In this document: positions 1 to 6,051 of the stretch, in pieces | Layout of the letters: each line of letters starts with the position of its first letter | Position numbering within the stretch: position 1 is the first letter of the stretch | Source of the DNA: Prevotella sp. UBA6429 | GTDB taxonomy: Bacteria > Bacteroidota > Bacteroidia > Bacteroidales > Bacteroidaceae | NCBI GenBank assembly: GCA_002437285.1 | Contig: DJOV01000003.1 | Coordinates: forward strand, 33,436 to 40,637 | Length of the DNA stretch: 7,202 bases | Direction of reading: 5' to 3' | Position numbers and translations under genes: made by a program | Notes under the pieces: generated by a model | Database searches by the model: none | Seen by the model: only the letters and a program-made list of their open reading frames with translations | Told to the model about the DNA's origin: nothing

Positions 1-19
1 TCCTACATCAAACCACAAC
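1..19 (-). CRISPR. CRISPR array, first (cas2-proximal) repeat, truncated by window edge
   Basis: The minus strand reads GTTGTGGTTTGATGTAGGA, a typical beginning for a type II CRISPR repeat. It lies just beyond cas2, where the array is expected. It can pair with the anti-repeat of the tracrRNA at 5095-5113: 9 bp (repeat GATGTAGGA), a UU/UU internal loop, then 8 bp including two G-U wobbles. No second repeat is found between here and cas2, so this is the array's cas2-proximal end; the rest of the array and all spacers lie left of position 1. The pairing sets the crRNA-sense strand as minus, the same direction as the cas genes. Full repeat length cannot be determined. A chance match is unlikely given both position and pairing. 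Confidence 0.85.
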
Positions 20-111
20 CTATAGCGGTGAACTTACTGATATTCAATGGCAAACGTTCACACTTACTGATAAGAAATGGCATGCAGGAAGTTCTTTCTA
101 CGGCAAAGGTA
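20..111 (-). promoter_or_regulatory. Putative CRISPR leader between cas2 and the array
   Basis: This 92-bp segment separates the cas2 stop codon from the first repeat. Because the crRNA strand is minus, it lies upstream of the array and so should be the leader that drives array transcription and marks the site of spacer insertion. On the minus strand it starts with TACCTTTG (111-104), a match to the Bacteroidota -7 box TAnnTTTG. No TTTG is found about 20 bp further upstream, so the promoter call is weak, and readthrough from the cas operon is an alternative. The leader also contains a 30-bp-spaced direct repeat, listed separately. Confidence 0.55.
32..82. repeat. 30-bp-spaced direct repeat inside the leader
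   Basis: Two copies of a 21-mer, at 32-52 and 62-82, share 18 bases: both have ACTTACTGATA, three differing bases, then AATGGCA. The period is exactly 30 bp, close to the usual length of a type II spacer. Candidate explanations are a binding site for the integration machinery or a host factor, or a local duplication. It does not resemble the CRISPR repeat. Confidence 0.6.
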
Positions 112-474
112 TTAAAAAATCTCGAGTTGGATGGGCTCGCTGATATATTTTTTATCAATCTTACTCTTGCTCATACTCTTTGGCTTTCCCCAGAAGTTGT
201 ATATGTTGCCATACTGCTTGTCGGTGACACTGAGCAGGCTGACCTTGCCCGACTCGGGCAACATAGCCTTGACCCGCTTGACATGCACCGCCAGGCTCTC
301 GTGAGAAGCGCAGTGGCGGATGTAGACAGAGAATTGCATCATGGCAAACCCGTCCTTCTCCAGGTTCTTGCGGAAAAGGGCGGCAGCCTTCATCTCCTTC
401 TTGGTGGTGACGGGCAAGTCGAAAAACACAAAGAGCCACATGATGTGATAGGCGTTGAGCCGGTATTCGGTCAT
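112..474 (-). CDS. cas2: CRISPR-associated endonuclease Cas2
   Basis: The 120-residue product is Cas2, the small ferredoxin-fold protein that bridges two Cas1 dimers in the spacer-integration complex. The segment MWLFVFFDLPV at residues 12-22 is the family's first beta strand with the conserved aspartate D19. QFSVYIRHC (about 47-55) and VTDKQYGNI (about 83-91) match later strands of the fold as I recall it. The start at 474 adds 11 residues before the usual family start at Met12. I keep it because its ATG overlaps the cas1 stop in an ATGA arrangement, and as I recall related Bacteroidales Cas2 proteins carry a similar NAYH-type lead-in. It is the last gene of the cas9-cas1-cas2 operon and is followed directly by the leader. 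No terminator hairpin is visible after it, so transcription may continue into the array. Confidence 0.95.
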   Translation of the reverse strand: MTEYRLNAYHIMWLFVFFDLPVTTKKEMKAAALFRKNLEKDGFAMMQFSVYIRHCASHESLAVHVKRVKAMLPESGKVSLLSVTDKQYGNIYNFWGKPKSMSKSKIDKKYISEPIQLEIF

Positions 475-1355
475 GTCATGATGGGCAACGACAGTTTCTT
501 GATTTCTCCTGCGTAGTATTTCACCAGCGAAGCGGTGGTGAACGTGAGGGCTATCTGCAAGGGCCTTGTCACCTTGCCCATGTTGACATCGGTGGTCAAG
601 AGGCGCAGCAGCTCGGCCTTGACCTCCTTGGTGAGGTCTACCGCTCCCTGGTCATAGAGACGGCAGACCATCTCATCGACGTAAGGGCGGTAAGGCTCCA
701 TCACATCGTCGGCCAGCGGAAAGGCATTGTAGCGGTTTCGGTGGAAGATGCCCAGGCCTGGCATCAGGCCCGACCCCATGAGCGCACGGGCGGTCGCAGC
801 ACGGAGGATGGCGTAGCCATAGTTGAGCATGGCGTTGGGCGGCTCGCCATCGCGCTCGCGCCGGAAGCCACGTCCCAAGAGCGTGCTCCAGTAGAGTCGG
901 GCTGCCTGCCCCTCGCGATTGTCGGTATCGCCGCTCTTCACATTCTCGTAGAGAGGCTTCAGCGCCACACCCTCCTTGCCCATACGCATCAGCACAGCCG
1001 CCTGGTTTCGTATCTTCGCTTCGATAATCTGCCGCCACGCCTGTTTCTTCATCGGTTCGCTCACGGCCAGTTGCGCTTTCAGGCTCTCGGCCTGTGTGGC
1101 GTTGGCCTCGAGAGGCTGCAGCATGGCGCAAGGCATCCCCTTGCTGTCGCAGAGGATGACCGCCACATTGTTGCGCACCAGCTCGCCCAGCAGAGGCAGG
1201 GTGACGTTGACCATCTGGTTTTCCAGTATCACACAGCCGAGATCCTCAATGGGACGTGTCAGTTGGTCGTCGCTGTCCTTCCAGGAAACAACCAACTGAC
1301 AGTTTTTGAGCGACAGGCGGACAGGCGTGGTGAAGAAAAGAGTCTGCTTAATCAT
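471..1355 (-). CDS. cas1: CRISPR-associated endonuclease/integrase Cas1 (type II)
   Basis: The 294-residue product is Cas1, the metal-dependent integrase that inserts new spacers at the leader-repeat junction together with Cas2. Its length is normal for type II Cas1. The N-terminal beta domain (about 1-75) is followed by the alpha-helical catalytic domain. The expected active-site residues can be seen: E148 in NREGQAARLYW, H205 in GIFHRNRYNAF, and the acidic cluster D216, D217 and E220 in LADDVMEPYRP. The start codon lies 8 bases inside the end of cas9 and the stop overlaps the cas2 start by 4 bases, so translation is probably coupled across all three genes. With no csn2 or cas4 nearby, Cas1, Cas2 and perhaps Cas9 with tracrRNA should suffice for adaptation, as in other II-C systems. 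Confidence 0.97.
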   Translation of the reverse strand: MIKQTLFFTTPVRLSLKNCQLVVSWKDSDDQLTRPIEDLGCVILENQMVNVTLPLLGELVRNNVAVILCDSKGMPCAMLQPLEANATQAESLKAQLAVSEPMKKQAWRQIIEAKIRNQAAVLMRMGKEGVALKPLYENVKSGDTDNREGQAARLYWSTLLGRGFRRERDGEPPNAMLNYGYAILRAATARALMGSGLMPGLGIFHRNRYNAFPLADDVMEPYRPYVDEMVCRLYDQGAVDLTKEVKAELLRLLTTDVNMGKVTRPLQIALTFTTASLVKYYAGEIKKLSLPIMT

Positions 1356-4300
1356 GAGTTCTCAGCCATTTGATTTCTCCAAGTTCGTTGATTTCGAAGT
1401 CGTAACCCTGCACAAGGGCACGCAGTTGAGTGTGCAACATCAGAATGGCTGGGCGCAACTCCTCACCTTGCTTATAAGCACCATTCTTCGCCTTGATGTC
1501 CTTACTTTGTCGGGCTTCTTCATGGTGGCGCATCTTGATTGTGGCGTATGGATTTCCACTGATAACCATGGAAGACAATCCCGCCACCTTATATAATCTC
1601 CTATTGAGTTCCTTGGGCGTGGCCTCCCACACCTCCACAGGCGACTTCTCATAGAGCAGCACCATGGTGCCTATCTTGAGGGTGAAGGCCAGCGGATAGT
1701 CTTCCTGGCTCTTCACAGGCACCAGATGATGCCCCGCAGCCTCCTTGTCGTTGCTCGTCTTGAAAAACTCTGCAGCCTGCAGGCGGTTGACCAGTTCGAA
1801 AGTCCTCTTATCCTTGCCCTTCTTATCCTTGCCGGCATAGACGGCCAGTAGATAATTGTCATCGTTGGCCACATGAAACTGTCGCTTGTACTCCTTTGGC
1901 GAAACATCACGCTGCTGGCGAATGTGCAGTGGATTGGTCACCGACGGCTGGTAGCACCTCACCTTGCGGATGGGGATACGCTTCTCCTCGTTCATCCAGA
2001 TGGTATTCTCCGGGTCCATGGCCGCCTTGAATCCTTTCTCTGCAATAGCCTGCTTGACGATAGCCTTCACCGTCTCATCGACAATCTTCTCCACGTCCTT
2101 GGCATCTTTGAGGTCAGCAAGTGCCATGCGCTTCACGTAGCGAACGCCCCCCTCACGCTCGATGGCACCATAGTAAGTATCCTTGTGAAGCGAGCCGCGT
2201 GCCGCGTCGCCGCAACTGAGCACGCGCTTACCCTCAGCCATGATGCGCCGTCGACCTTGCTTCGGCATGTTGTCGGGCGTGTGGTGATAGACCAATATCT
2301 CGTCTTGCACGCGCTTGACGTCCTCCACAAATGTGGGCCATGGCTTGGGGAACGATGCCTTGGAGGCGCCATACCACTCGTGGTTCTCCTCGTCGTGATA
2401 GTAAGCCCCGAGCTTGTTGTAGTCGTCGGGACTGATGCAGGCGATGACAATGGCATCAATGCAGTGATGCACATGGTTGACACGCTCCTTGCGGCTGTAG
2501 ACCTCCTGCACGCCCCATATCTTGCGGAAATCGGACGTGGCCAAGCCTTTCACCGTGTAGACATGGCGGAAGAGCGACTTCAGGTAGAGCCGCGCATACT
2601 TGGAGATGACGCTGATGTCGGTGCCCTGCCTACGGCTGAAGCCCTCGGGCACGCTCGTCATGGTGAAGCGCTCATACTTGCCGCGCCAGTAGTTGCGTTG
2701 CAACTCCAGTTCGTGGCGGCGCTGTATGATGCTATCCTTCTGGTCCTTGGTCGTTGCCCCCTTGGATGCCCCTTTCAGCTTGCGTATCTGCTTGTCGAGC
2801 TGTTCCACCGTGTCTTTCCAGGGCGCTATGCGCACCAGGATATCCTCGTGACAGGCCAACTCAGTGGGCAGCTTGGTCTTCTTCACATCGCGGTTGAAGT
2901 GGCTGTCGCAGAGCGTCAGGTTCATGCGCGTGCTGTCACCGCCCACGCTCCGCGGTATGGTGTGCTCGATGTCAAACCGGGGATTGTCACCCACGAAGTC
3001 GGCCAGCTTGATCTGCTGTCCCGTATAGACGCAGAGGTGCTTCTGCTCCTCCCACAGCACATACTTGAGCACATCGCGGTCGGTGGGCTCGATGTCGCGT
3101 CCTGTCTCCTCCTTGTAGAGTTCGGCTATGCGCTTGCGGGCAGCATCGTTGGCCTTCTGGTTGGCGCGCGCCTGGCTCTCCAGGGCCTTGCGCATGTTGG
3201 CATCGTTGAGCTCGCGCGCAAACTCGATGTGCACCTCCGTGTCGGCATCTATACAGCCCTCGGCCAACAACTGGTTGACCAGATGGCGCAAGCGAAACAT
3301 GGAGCGCATAGCCATGGGGTTGCGCACACTGCTGATGCGGGGCGACCCCAACCGAAGCCGTCCTTGCGCGTCGGGGCGCACAGGCGGATAGGCCTCCATC
3401 ATCGAGGGGTGATAGAGGCGCTCCAGGGCCTTGTCGCTCACATGATAGCGGTCACGCAGGCAGTCTTTGACCCGTTGCTCCATGGTACGGCCATCGCATG
3501 GGTCATGGCTGTCCATGGCCTGGACGACATGGGCGATGGCCGCCTCGCGCATGGCCTCGTTGCCCCACTCGTAGGCGGGCATCACCTCTCCCAGGTTGGC
3601 CAGAAACACGGCGTGCGAATAGATAAGACCACGCCGCAGATAAGGCAATATCTTGCGAATGGCCTTCAGGCTCAGCGAAGCATAGTCGGATGGCAAACGT
3701 ATCTCTGCAAACTTCTTGGCCTCTTCTGGCGACAGCTGCAGGCGGTCCTGTGCAAACTGCATCAGCTTGTCACCGTCAGAATAGAAGAAAAGGACGTGCC
3801 AGACATCATTCACAATCTCCTCACGGCTCTTGTCCTTGGCGAGTGTGTAGACCTCGCAGACTGACTGCTCCCAGTCATCACCGAAGAGGCCGCGTAGCGC
3901 CGCTGTGACAGGACAGCCTGATACGGGCGTGTCCATGGGATAATTGAAGAGGTAGGGCATCATGCGGTCCTCGCTGCGCTTGCAGAAACCATACTGCTTC
4001 TTCGGGGCCAACTTCTTGGCGATGTCCTCGAAGGCAAACTGTTTCTTCGTCCCCCTGTAGAACAGGGGAATCACTTTGGCGCGTTCCCCGTCCGTGAGCG
4101 GACGCAACTCGATGTCACCAGGGGCCTTGATCTTGATGTTGTTGAGGAAGGCCAGCATGCGATACTCTTCGTATCGCGGATGAGAAGCGGGACACTTGGC
4201 TTTCTTTTTCTCAAAGACACACTTTCCTACCTGTCCCTTCTGTGACTTCAGCGGGCGTTGGTCGAAGATGGCATGGCGTATTTTGGAGGCCAGGTCGGCA

Positions 4301-4989
4301 TCGAGCCCCTGACGCTCGCAGATGGCATTGAACTCGGCCAGGTAATGCTCGTTGCGGGCCGTGTAGTGACAACGTATCTTCTCACCTTTACGATAGAGTT
4401 CATAGAAATAGTCGCCAAGGTACTCATAGCCAGCTTCACGCATGTCTGCCGTGAGCTGAGTGATGCCCTTCGTCACCTTGCCCGTATCATCGCTTGCCTG
4501 GTCTTTACGGTTGCTCAGGAAGCCACGGCGCTGGGCCAAATGGTAGAAAGCCCGGCCGAGGACATAGCGGTCAGTGACGCTGCTGAGGTCGAGCCGCTCA
4601 TGCAGGCAACGGTGGCGGAAGGCGTATGGGGTTTTGTCAGCGTCATCGTCGGTACACTGCCACCGCATGAACAGCTCGTTGACAGGATACACCTTCTTCA
4701 ATCGCCAAGCACGCAACTCCTCAGAGGTCAGCGGCGGACAGAGATAATTATCGCTCAAGGCACGAAGCAACTTGATCTTGCGCAACTTGATACGGTAATA
4801 GCGCACGCGCTGGGCGCGATGGTCCGTGCGCTCAGCGGCCTTGGAGGACTCTATGCCCTTTTCCACCTTCACGCCTTCCTGGAATATGTCCACTCCCTTG
4901 TCTATCAGCCAACGGTCATCATCGTCCTTGCCAACAATGGCCCAGCCCAGGCTATTGGTGCCTGTGTCAATACCCAAAATCTTCTTCAT
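1348..4989 (-). CDS. cas9: Type II-C CRISPR effector nuclease Cas9
   Basis: The 1213-residue product is Cas9, the dual-RNA-guided DNA endonuclease. RuvC-I is at the N-terminus (MKKILGIDTGTNSLGWAIV, catalytic D8). The arginine-rich bridge helix follows at about 48-78, then the recognition lobe at about 80-560. RuvC-II is IEFAREL with E589. The HNH domain spans about 645-760, with H676 in FDIEHTIPR and N699 in DSHFNRD. RuvC-III has HHCIDA with H842 and D845. The C-terminal part (about 900-1213) should hold the PAM-interacting domain. All recognisable catalytic residues are present. The length is between compact II-C Cas9s (about 980-1080) and the roughly 1400-residue Bacteroides forms. Start at ATG 4989 gives the canonical N-terminus; GAGAGGG lies about 11 bases upstream on the minus strand. 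It leads the operon, and the tracrRNA is transcribed divergently. PAM preference cannot be read from the sequence. Confidence 0.98.
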   Translation of the reverse strand: MKKILGIDTGTNSLGWAIVGKDDDDRWLIDKGVDIFQEGVKVEKGIESSKAAERTDHRAQRVRYYRIKLRKIKLLRALSDNYLCPPLTSEELRAWRLKKVYPVNELFMRWQCTDDDADKTPYAFRHRCLHERLDLSSVTDRYVLGRAFYHLAQRRGFLSNRKDQASDDTGKVTKGITQLTADMREAGYEYLGDYFYELYRKGEKIRCHYTARNEHYLAEFNAICERQGLDADLASKIRHAIFDQRPLKSQKGQVGKCVFEKKKAKCPASHPRYEEYRMLAFLNNIKIKAPGDIELRPLTDGERAKVIPLFYRGTKKQFAFEDIAKKLAPKKQYGFCKRSEDRMMPYLFNYPMDTPVSGCPVTAALRGLFGDDWEQSVCEVYTLAKDKSREEIVNDVWHVLFFYSDGDKLMQFAQDRLQLSPEEAKKFAEIRLPSDYASLSLKAIRKILPYLRRGLIYSHAVFLANLGEVMPAYEWGNEAMREAAIAHVVQAMDSHDPCDGRTMEQRVKDCLRDRYHVSDKALERLYHPSMMEAYPPVRPDAQGRLRLGSPRISSVRNPMAMRSMFRLRHLVNQLLAEGCIDADTEVHIEFARELNDANMRKALESQARANQKANDAARKRIAELYKEETGRDIEPTDRDVLKYVLWEEQKHLCVYTGQQIKLADFVGDNPRFDIEHTIPRSVGGDSTRMNLTLCDSHFNRDVKKTKLPTELACHEDILVRIAPWKDTVEQLDKQIRKLKGASKGATTKDQKDSIIQRRHELELQRNYWRGKYERFTMTSVPEGFSRRQGTDISVISKYARLYLKSLFRHVYTVKGLATSDFRKIWGVQEVYSRKERVNHVHHCIDAIVIACISPDDYNKLGAYYHDEENHEWYGASKASFPKPWPTFVEDVKRVQDEILVYHHTPDNMPKQGRRRIMAEGKRVLSCGDAARGSLHKDTYYGAIEREGGVRYVKRMALADLKDAKDVEKIVDETVKAIVKQAIAEKGFKAAMDPENTIWMNEEKRIPIRKVRCYQPSVTNPLHIRQQRDVSPKEYKRQFHVANDDNYLLAVYAGKDKKGKDKRTFELVNRLQAAEFFKTSNDKEAAGHHLVPVKSQEDYPLAFTLKIGTMVLLYEKSPVEVWEATPKELNRRLYKVAGLSSMVISGNPYATIKMRHHEEARQSKDIKAKNGAYKQGEELRPAILMLHTQLRALVQGYDFEINELGEIKWLRTHD

Positions 4990-5028
4990 ATGTTTGCCCT
5001 CTCAATAGGTCAGATTAAAAAATATCGG

Positions 5029-5060
5029 TAAAAATACAGAAAAACATTTGGAATTGCAAA
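5029..5060 (-). promoter_or_regulatory. Predicted cas operon promoter (Bacteroidota type)
   Basis: On the minus strand, TTTG (5060-5057) is followed after exactly 20 bp by TATTTTTA (5036-5029). This matches the Bacteroidota primary-sigma pattern of TTTG, 19-21 bp and TAnnTTTG, with one mismatch at the last base. Transcription would start near 5022-5025, giving a 5' leader of about 35 bases before the cas9 ATG at 4989. It overlaps the divergent tracrRNA promoter. Confidence 0.65.
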
Positions 5061-5078
5061 TCTTTTGGCTTATATTTG
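5047..5078 (+). promoter_or_regulatory. tracrRNA promoter (Bacteroidota type)
   Basis: TTTG (5047-5050), a 20-bp spacer and TATATTTG (5071-5078) match the Bacteroidota promoter consensus completely. The predicted start is near 5083-5088, just before the anti-repeat. The match is better than that of the divergent cas9 promoter, which suggests tracrRNA is made at the higher basal rate (inference). Confidence 0.85.
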
Positions 5079-5083
5079 CAGCC

Positions 5084-5173
5084 AGAATAAGATTTCCTAC
5101 ATCTTATCACAATAAGGCCCGCAAGGGCCGAAGGTATTTAGCCTATACTCCCGCTTCGGTGGGAGTTTTTTTT
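5084..5173 (+). ncRNA. tracrRNA of the type II-C system
   Basis: This roughly 90-nt RNA pairs with the CRISPR repeat so that the duplex can be processed and Cas9 loaded. From 5' to 3' it has an anti-repeat whose visible part is TCCTACATC (5095-5103), an unpaired TT, and ATCACAAT (5106-5113), complementary to the partial repeat at 1-19. It then has AA and a stem GGCCC/GGGCC (5116-5120 with 5125-5129) capped by a GCAA tetraloop, followed by a linker with a possible small AGG/CCT stem (5132-5134 with 5142-5144). A terminator hairpin ends it. The run ACAATAAGGCC after the anti-repeat also occurs in the Neisseria II-C tracrRNA as I recall it. The promoter is listed separately. The anti-repeat may extend further 5' than can be tested, because the rest of the repeat is outside the window. 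The 5' end is uncertain by several bases. Confidence 0.92.
5147..5173 (+). terminator. Rho-independent terminator of tracrRNA
   Basis: ACTCCC (5147-5152) pairs with GGGAGT (5161-5166). A G-U pair and a C-G pair extend the stem to 8 bp around a UUCG tetraloop (5155-5158). Eight T residues (5166-5173) follow, the first of them paired. In type II tracrRNAs the terminator hairpin is also part of the Cas9-bound RNA. Confidence 0.93.
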
Positions 5174-5226
5174 CTCCTCCAAAATTTAGCGCGATAAGAC
5201 CAATGGCTTGAATGTAAGCCCAGGTT

Positions 5227-5303
5227 AAACCGCTCACGCCGTTAATCCGTCCCTGTCCACGGAGTGAGAACAGCACGGCGTGCGAGACATGCGTGAGCGG
5301 TTT
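5227..5303. repeat. 5' stem domain of copy A
   Basis: AAACCGCTCACGC (5227-5239) and GCGTGAGCGGTTT (5291-5303) are perfect 13-bp inverted arms. Within them, TCCGT (5246-5250) pairs with ACGGA (5259-5263). The heptamers ACGCCGT (5236-5242) and ACGGCGT (5275-5281) offer a competing pairing that overlaps the outer stem, so two folds may alternate. In copy B the long stem is kept, with one C-G pair changed to a U-G wobble (6860-6872 with 6924-6936). Confidence 0.75.
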
Positions 5304-5317
5304 CATCTGGTTTATGG

Positions 5318-5441
5318 CCAGGGGTGCGGGAAGGCGGCGAGAGCCGCCATGCTGACGTTTGCATCCTTGGCCGTGAGCTTGCTCACAAGGCAAAGGACGC
5401 AAACGTCAGCATAAGCCCGTCAGGGCTTCCCGCTCCCCTGG
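5318..5441. repeat. 3' multi-hairpin domain of copy A
   Basis: CCAGGGG-T-GCGGGAA (5318-5332) pairs with TTCCCGC-T-CCCCTGG (5427-5441), broken only by one T-T mismatch. It encloses three hairpins. The first is GGCGGC/GCCGCC with a GAGA tetraloop (5333-5348). The second is a 64-base imperfect hairpin (5349-5412) with 14-bp perfect outer arms and an inner GTGAGC/GCTCAC stem. The third is AAGCCC/GGGCTT with a GTCA loop (5413-5428), whose last two bases overlap the outer stem. The GNRA loop and dense packing favour a folded RNA or single-stranded DNA over chance. Confidence 0.75.
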
Positions 5442-5466
5442 GGTTTATATCGGTTTACATTCAAGC

Positions 5467-5498
5467 CCAAAGCAAGTCCAAAGCAAGTCCAAAGCAAG
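5467..5498. repeat. 11-bp tandem repeat, about 3 copies
   Basis: The unit CCAAAGCAAGT starts at 5467, 5478 and 5489; the third copy lacks the final T. It abuts the right terminal inverted repeat of copy A and is absent at the matching edge of copy B, so it arose locally or was the pre-existing target. Confidence 0.85.
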
Positions 5499-5759
5499 GG
5501 GCATCACTCCAAATTCAGGAAGAGCCGTTTTTTCATTCTTGATTTCCTGTCGGTGCTCTTGACAGGAGACTACAGGCCAAAGTACAGGTAGTTGTAGCTT
5601 GACTTCATGGGTTAGGGTACTCCGTTAATGCCTGCTAATAAGGCATTTACACTATAAAGGTAGCAGCTCATTATTGGTTGCGACACTCGTTTGTTGTCTT
5701 GTTTTTTCTGAAACCTCCTTTTTTGTCGCCGTTCTTGTGCGCCAACGTGATTCAGGAAC
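5499..5759. other. Non-coding stretch with two small inverted repeats
   Basis: No credible gene is seen here. TCCTGTC/GACAGGA (5545-5551 with 5561-5567, 9-base loop) and AATGCCT/AGGCATT (5627-5633 with 5641-5647, 7-base loop) are perfect 7-bp inverted repeats. Neither is followed by a T run, so they are not ordinary terminators. The iteron core TGTCGC occurs in isolation at 5724-5729, and its reverse complement TGCGACA at 5679-5685. Confidence 0.6.
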
Positions 5760-5775
5760 TTACTATTTTGTCGCA
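5760..5775 (+). repeat. Iteron-like 16-mer, isolated copy
   Basis: TTACTATTTTGTCGCA matches the consensus of the cluster at 5918-6051 but lies 158 bp upstream of it. It is followed at once by the palindrome at 5786-5802. This resembles plasmid origins in which an outlying initiator site serves control, but that role is inference. Confidence 0.7.
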
Positions 5776-5785
5776 GAAGCGCATA

Positions 5786-5802
5786 ACACACTTATAGTGT
5801 GT
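5786..5802. repeat. Short perfect palindrome
   Basis: ACACACT (5786-5792) and AGTGTGT (5796-5802) are perfect 7-bp arms around TAT. The size and symmetry suit a dimeric DNA-binding protein. No gene start is found beside it, so its role is unknown. Confidence 0.6.
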
Positions 5803-5917
5803 GAATTGCAAAGACGGTGATTATGGCTTCATCAGCGGACTGTTACCCTACTCGACCCTAAAGATAACGTCTATATGCTCGTTTCCGTCAAGTATTTATC
5901 ACGGATTCCCAAACAAT

Positions 5918-6051
5918 TTCCCTATCCGTCGCAGCCATATTCCTATTTTGTCGCCGCATACGAAAACATGTTCCTAATATGTCGCAAGCACCTTACTAAT
6001 TTGTCGCAGCCAACTTCCCTAAATGTCGCACCACCTTACTAATTTGTCGTC
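5918..6051 (+). repeat. Iteron-like direct repeat cluster (six 16-mers, about 22-bp period)
   Basis: Six copies of TTnCTAnTnTGTCGCA-like 16-mers start at 5918, 5940, 5971, 5993, 6015 and 6036, giving spacings of 22, 31, 22, 22 and 21 bp. The 3' half (TGTCGCA) is the best conserved and the 5' half varies (TTCCCTA, TTCCTAT, TTCCTAA, TTACTAA). About two helical turns of spacing places sites on one DNA face, as in iterons bound by plasmid initiators of the Rep_3/RepA class. The copies are imperfect. An AT-rich tract follows downstream. No rep gene is in the window. An alternative is a multi-site operator. Confidence 0.75.

Larger units (their letters stand above)
5205..5467. repeat. Structured interspersed repeat, copy A, with terminal inverted repeats
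   Basis: This 263-bp element is bounded by perfect 13-bp inverted repeats: GGCTTGAATGTAA (5205-5217) and TTACATTCAAGCC (5455-5467). Inside are nested stems: a 13-bp stem pairing 5227-5239 with 5291-5303, an outer stem pairing 5318-5332 with 5427-5441, and three hairpins within that outer stem. A second diverged copy lies at 6805-7166 in the same orientation. Weak similarity to copy B also reaches about 9 bases upstream of the left end (AGACCAAT here, AGACCCAT there). The two copies are open in different reading frames, so it is not protein-coding. It could be a non-autonomous mobile element, a REP-like or MITE-like repeat, or a structured RNA. I do not recognise a named family. Confidence 0.8.

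Noticed and set aside
28..516. 162-codon open frame on the plus strand over cas2 and the leader
   Set aside because: It is antisense to cas2, which has clear family motifs, and it runs through the leader.
741..1373. 210-codon open frame on the plus strand
   Set aside because: It is antisense to cas1 and has no family features.
1873..3864. 663-codon open frame on the plus strand
   Set aside because: It lies wholly antisense to cas9, whose domains and catalytic motifs are unmistakable. The product is low in recognisable motifs and rich in Leu, Val, His and Ala, as expected from the opposite strand of a GC-rich gene.
4258..5031. 257-codon open frame on the plus strand
   Set aside because: It is antisense to the start of cas9 and ends within the cas9 promoter region; no motif was recognised.
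5097..5402. 101-codon open frame on the minus strand
   Set aside because: It crosses the tracrRNA and copy A on the opposite strand. The homologous sequence in copy B is read in a different frame, so the frame is not conserved.
5205..5467. Retron RNA or group II intron as explanation of the structured element
   Set aside because: No reverse transcriptase gene is present, and no group II domain V-like hairpin is seen.
5918..6051. The 22-bp-spaced repeats as a second CRISPR array
   Set aside because: The units are only about 16 bp and imperfect, leaving 5-15 bp between them, far too short for spacers. They do not match the repeat at 1-19.
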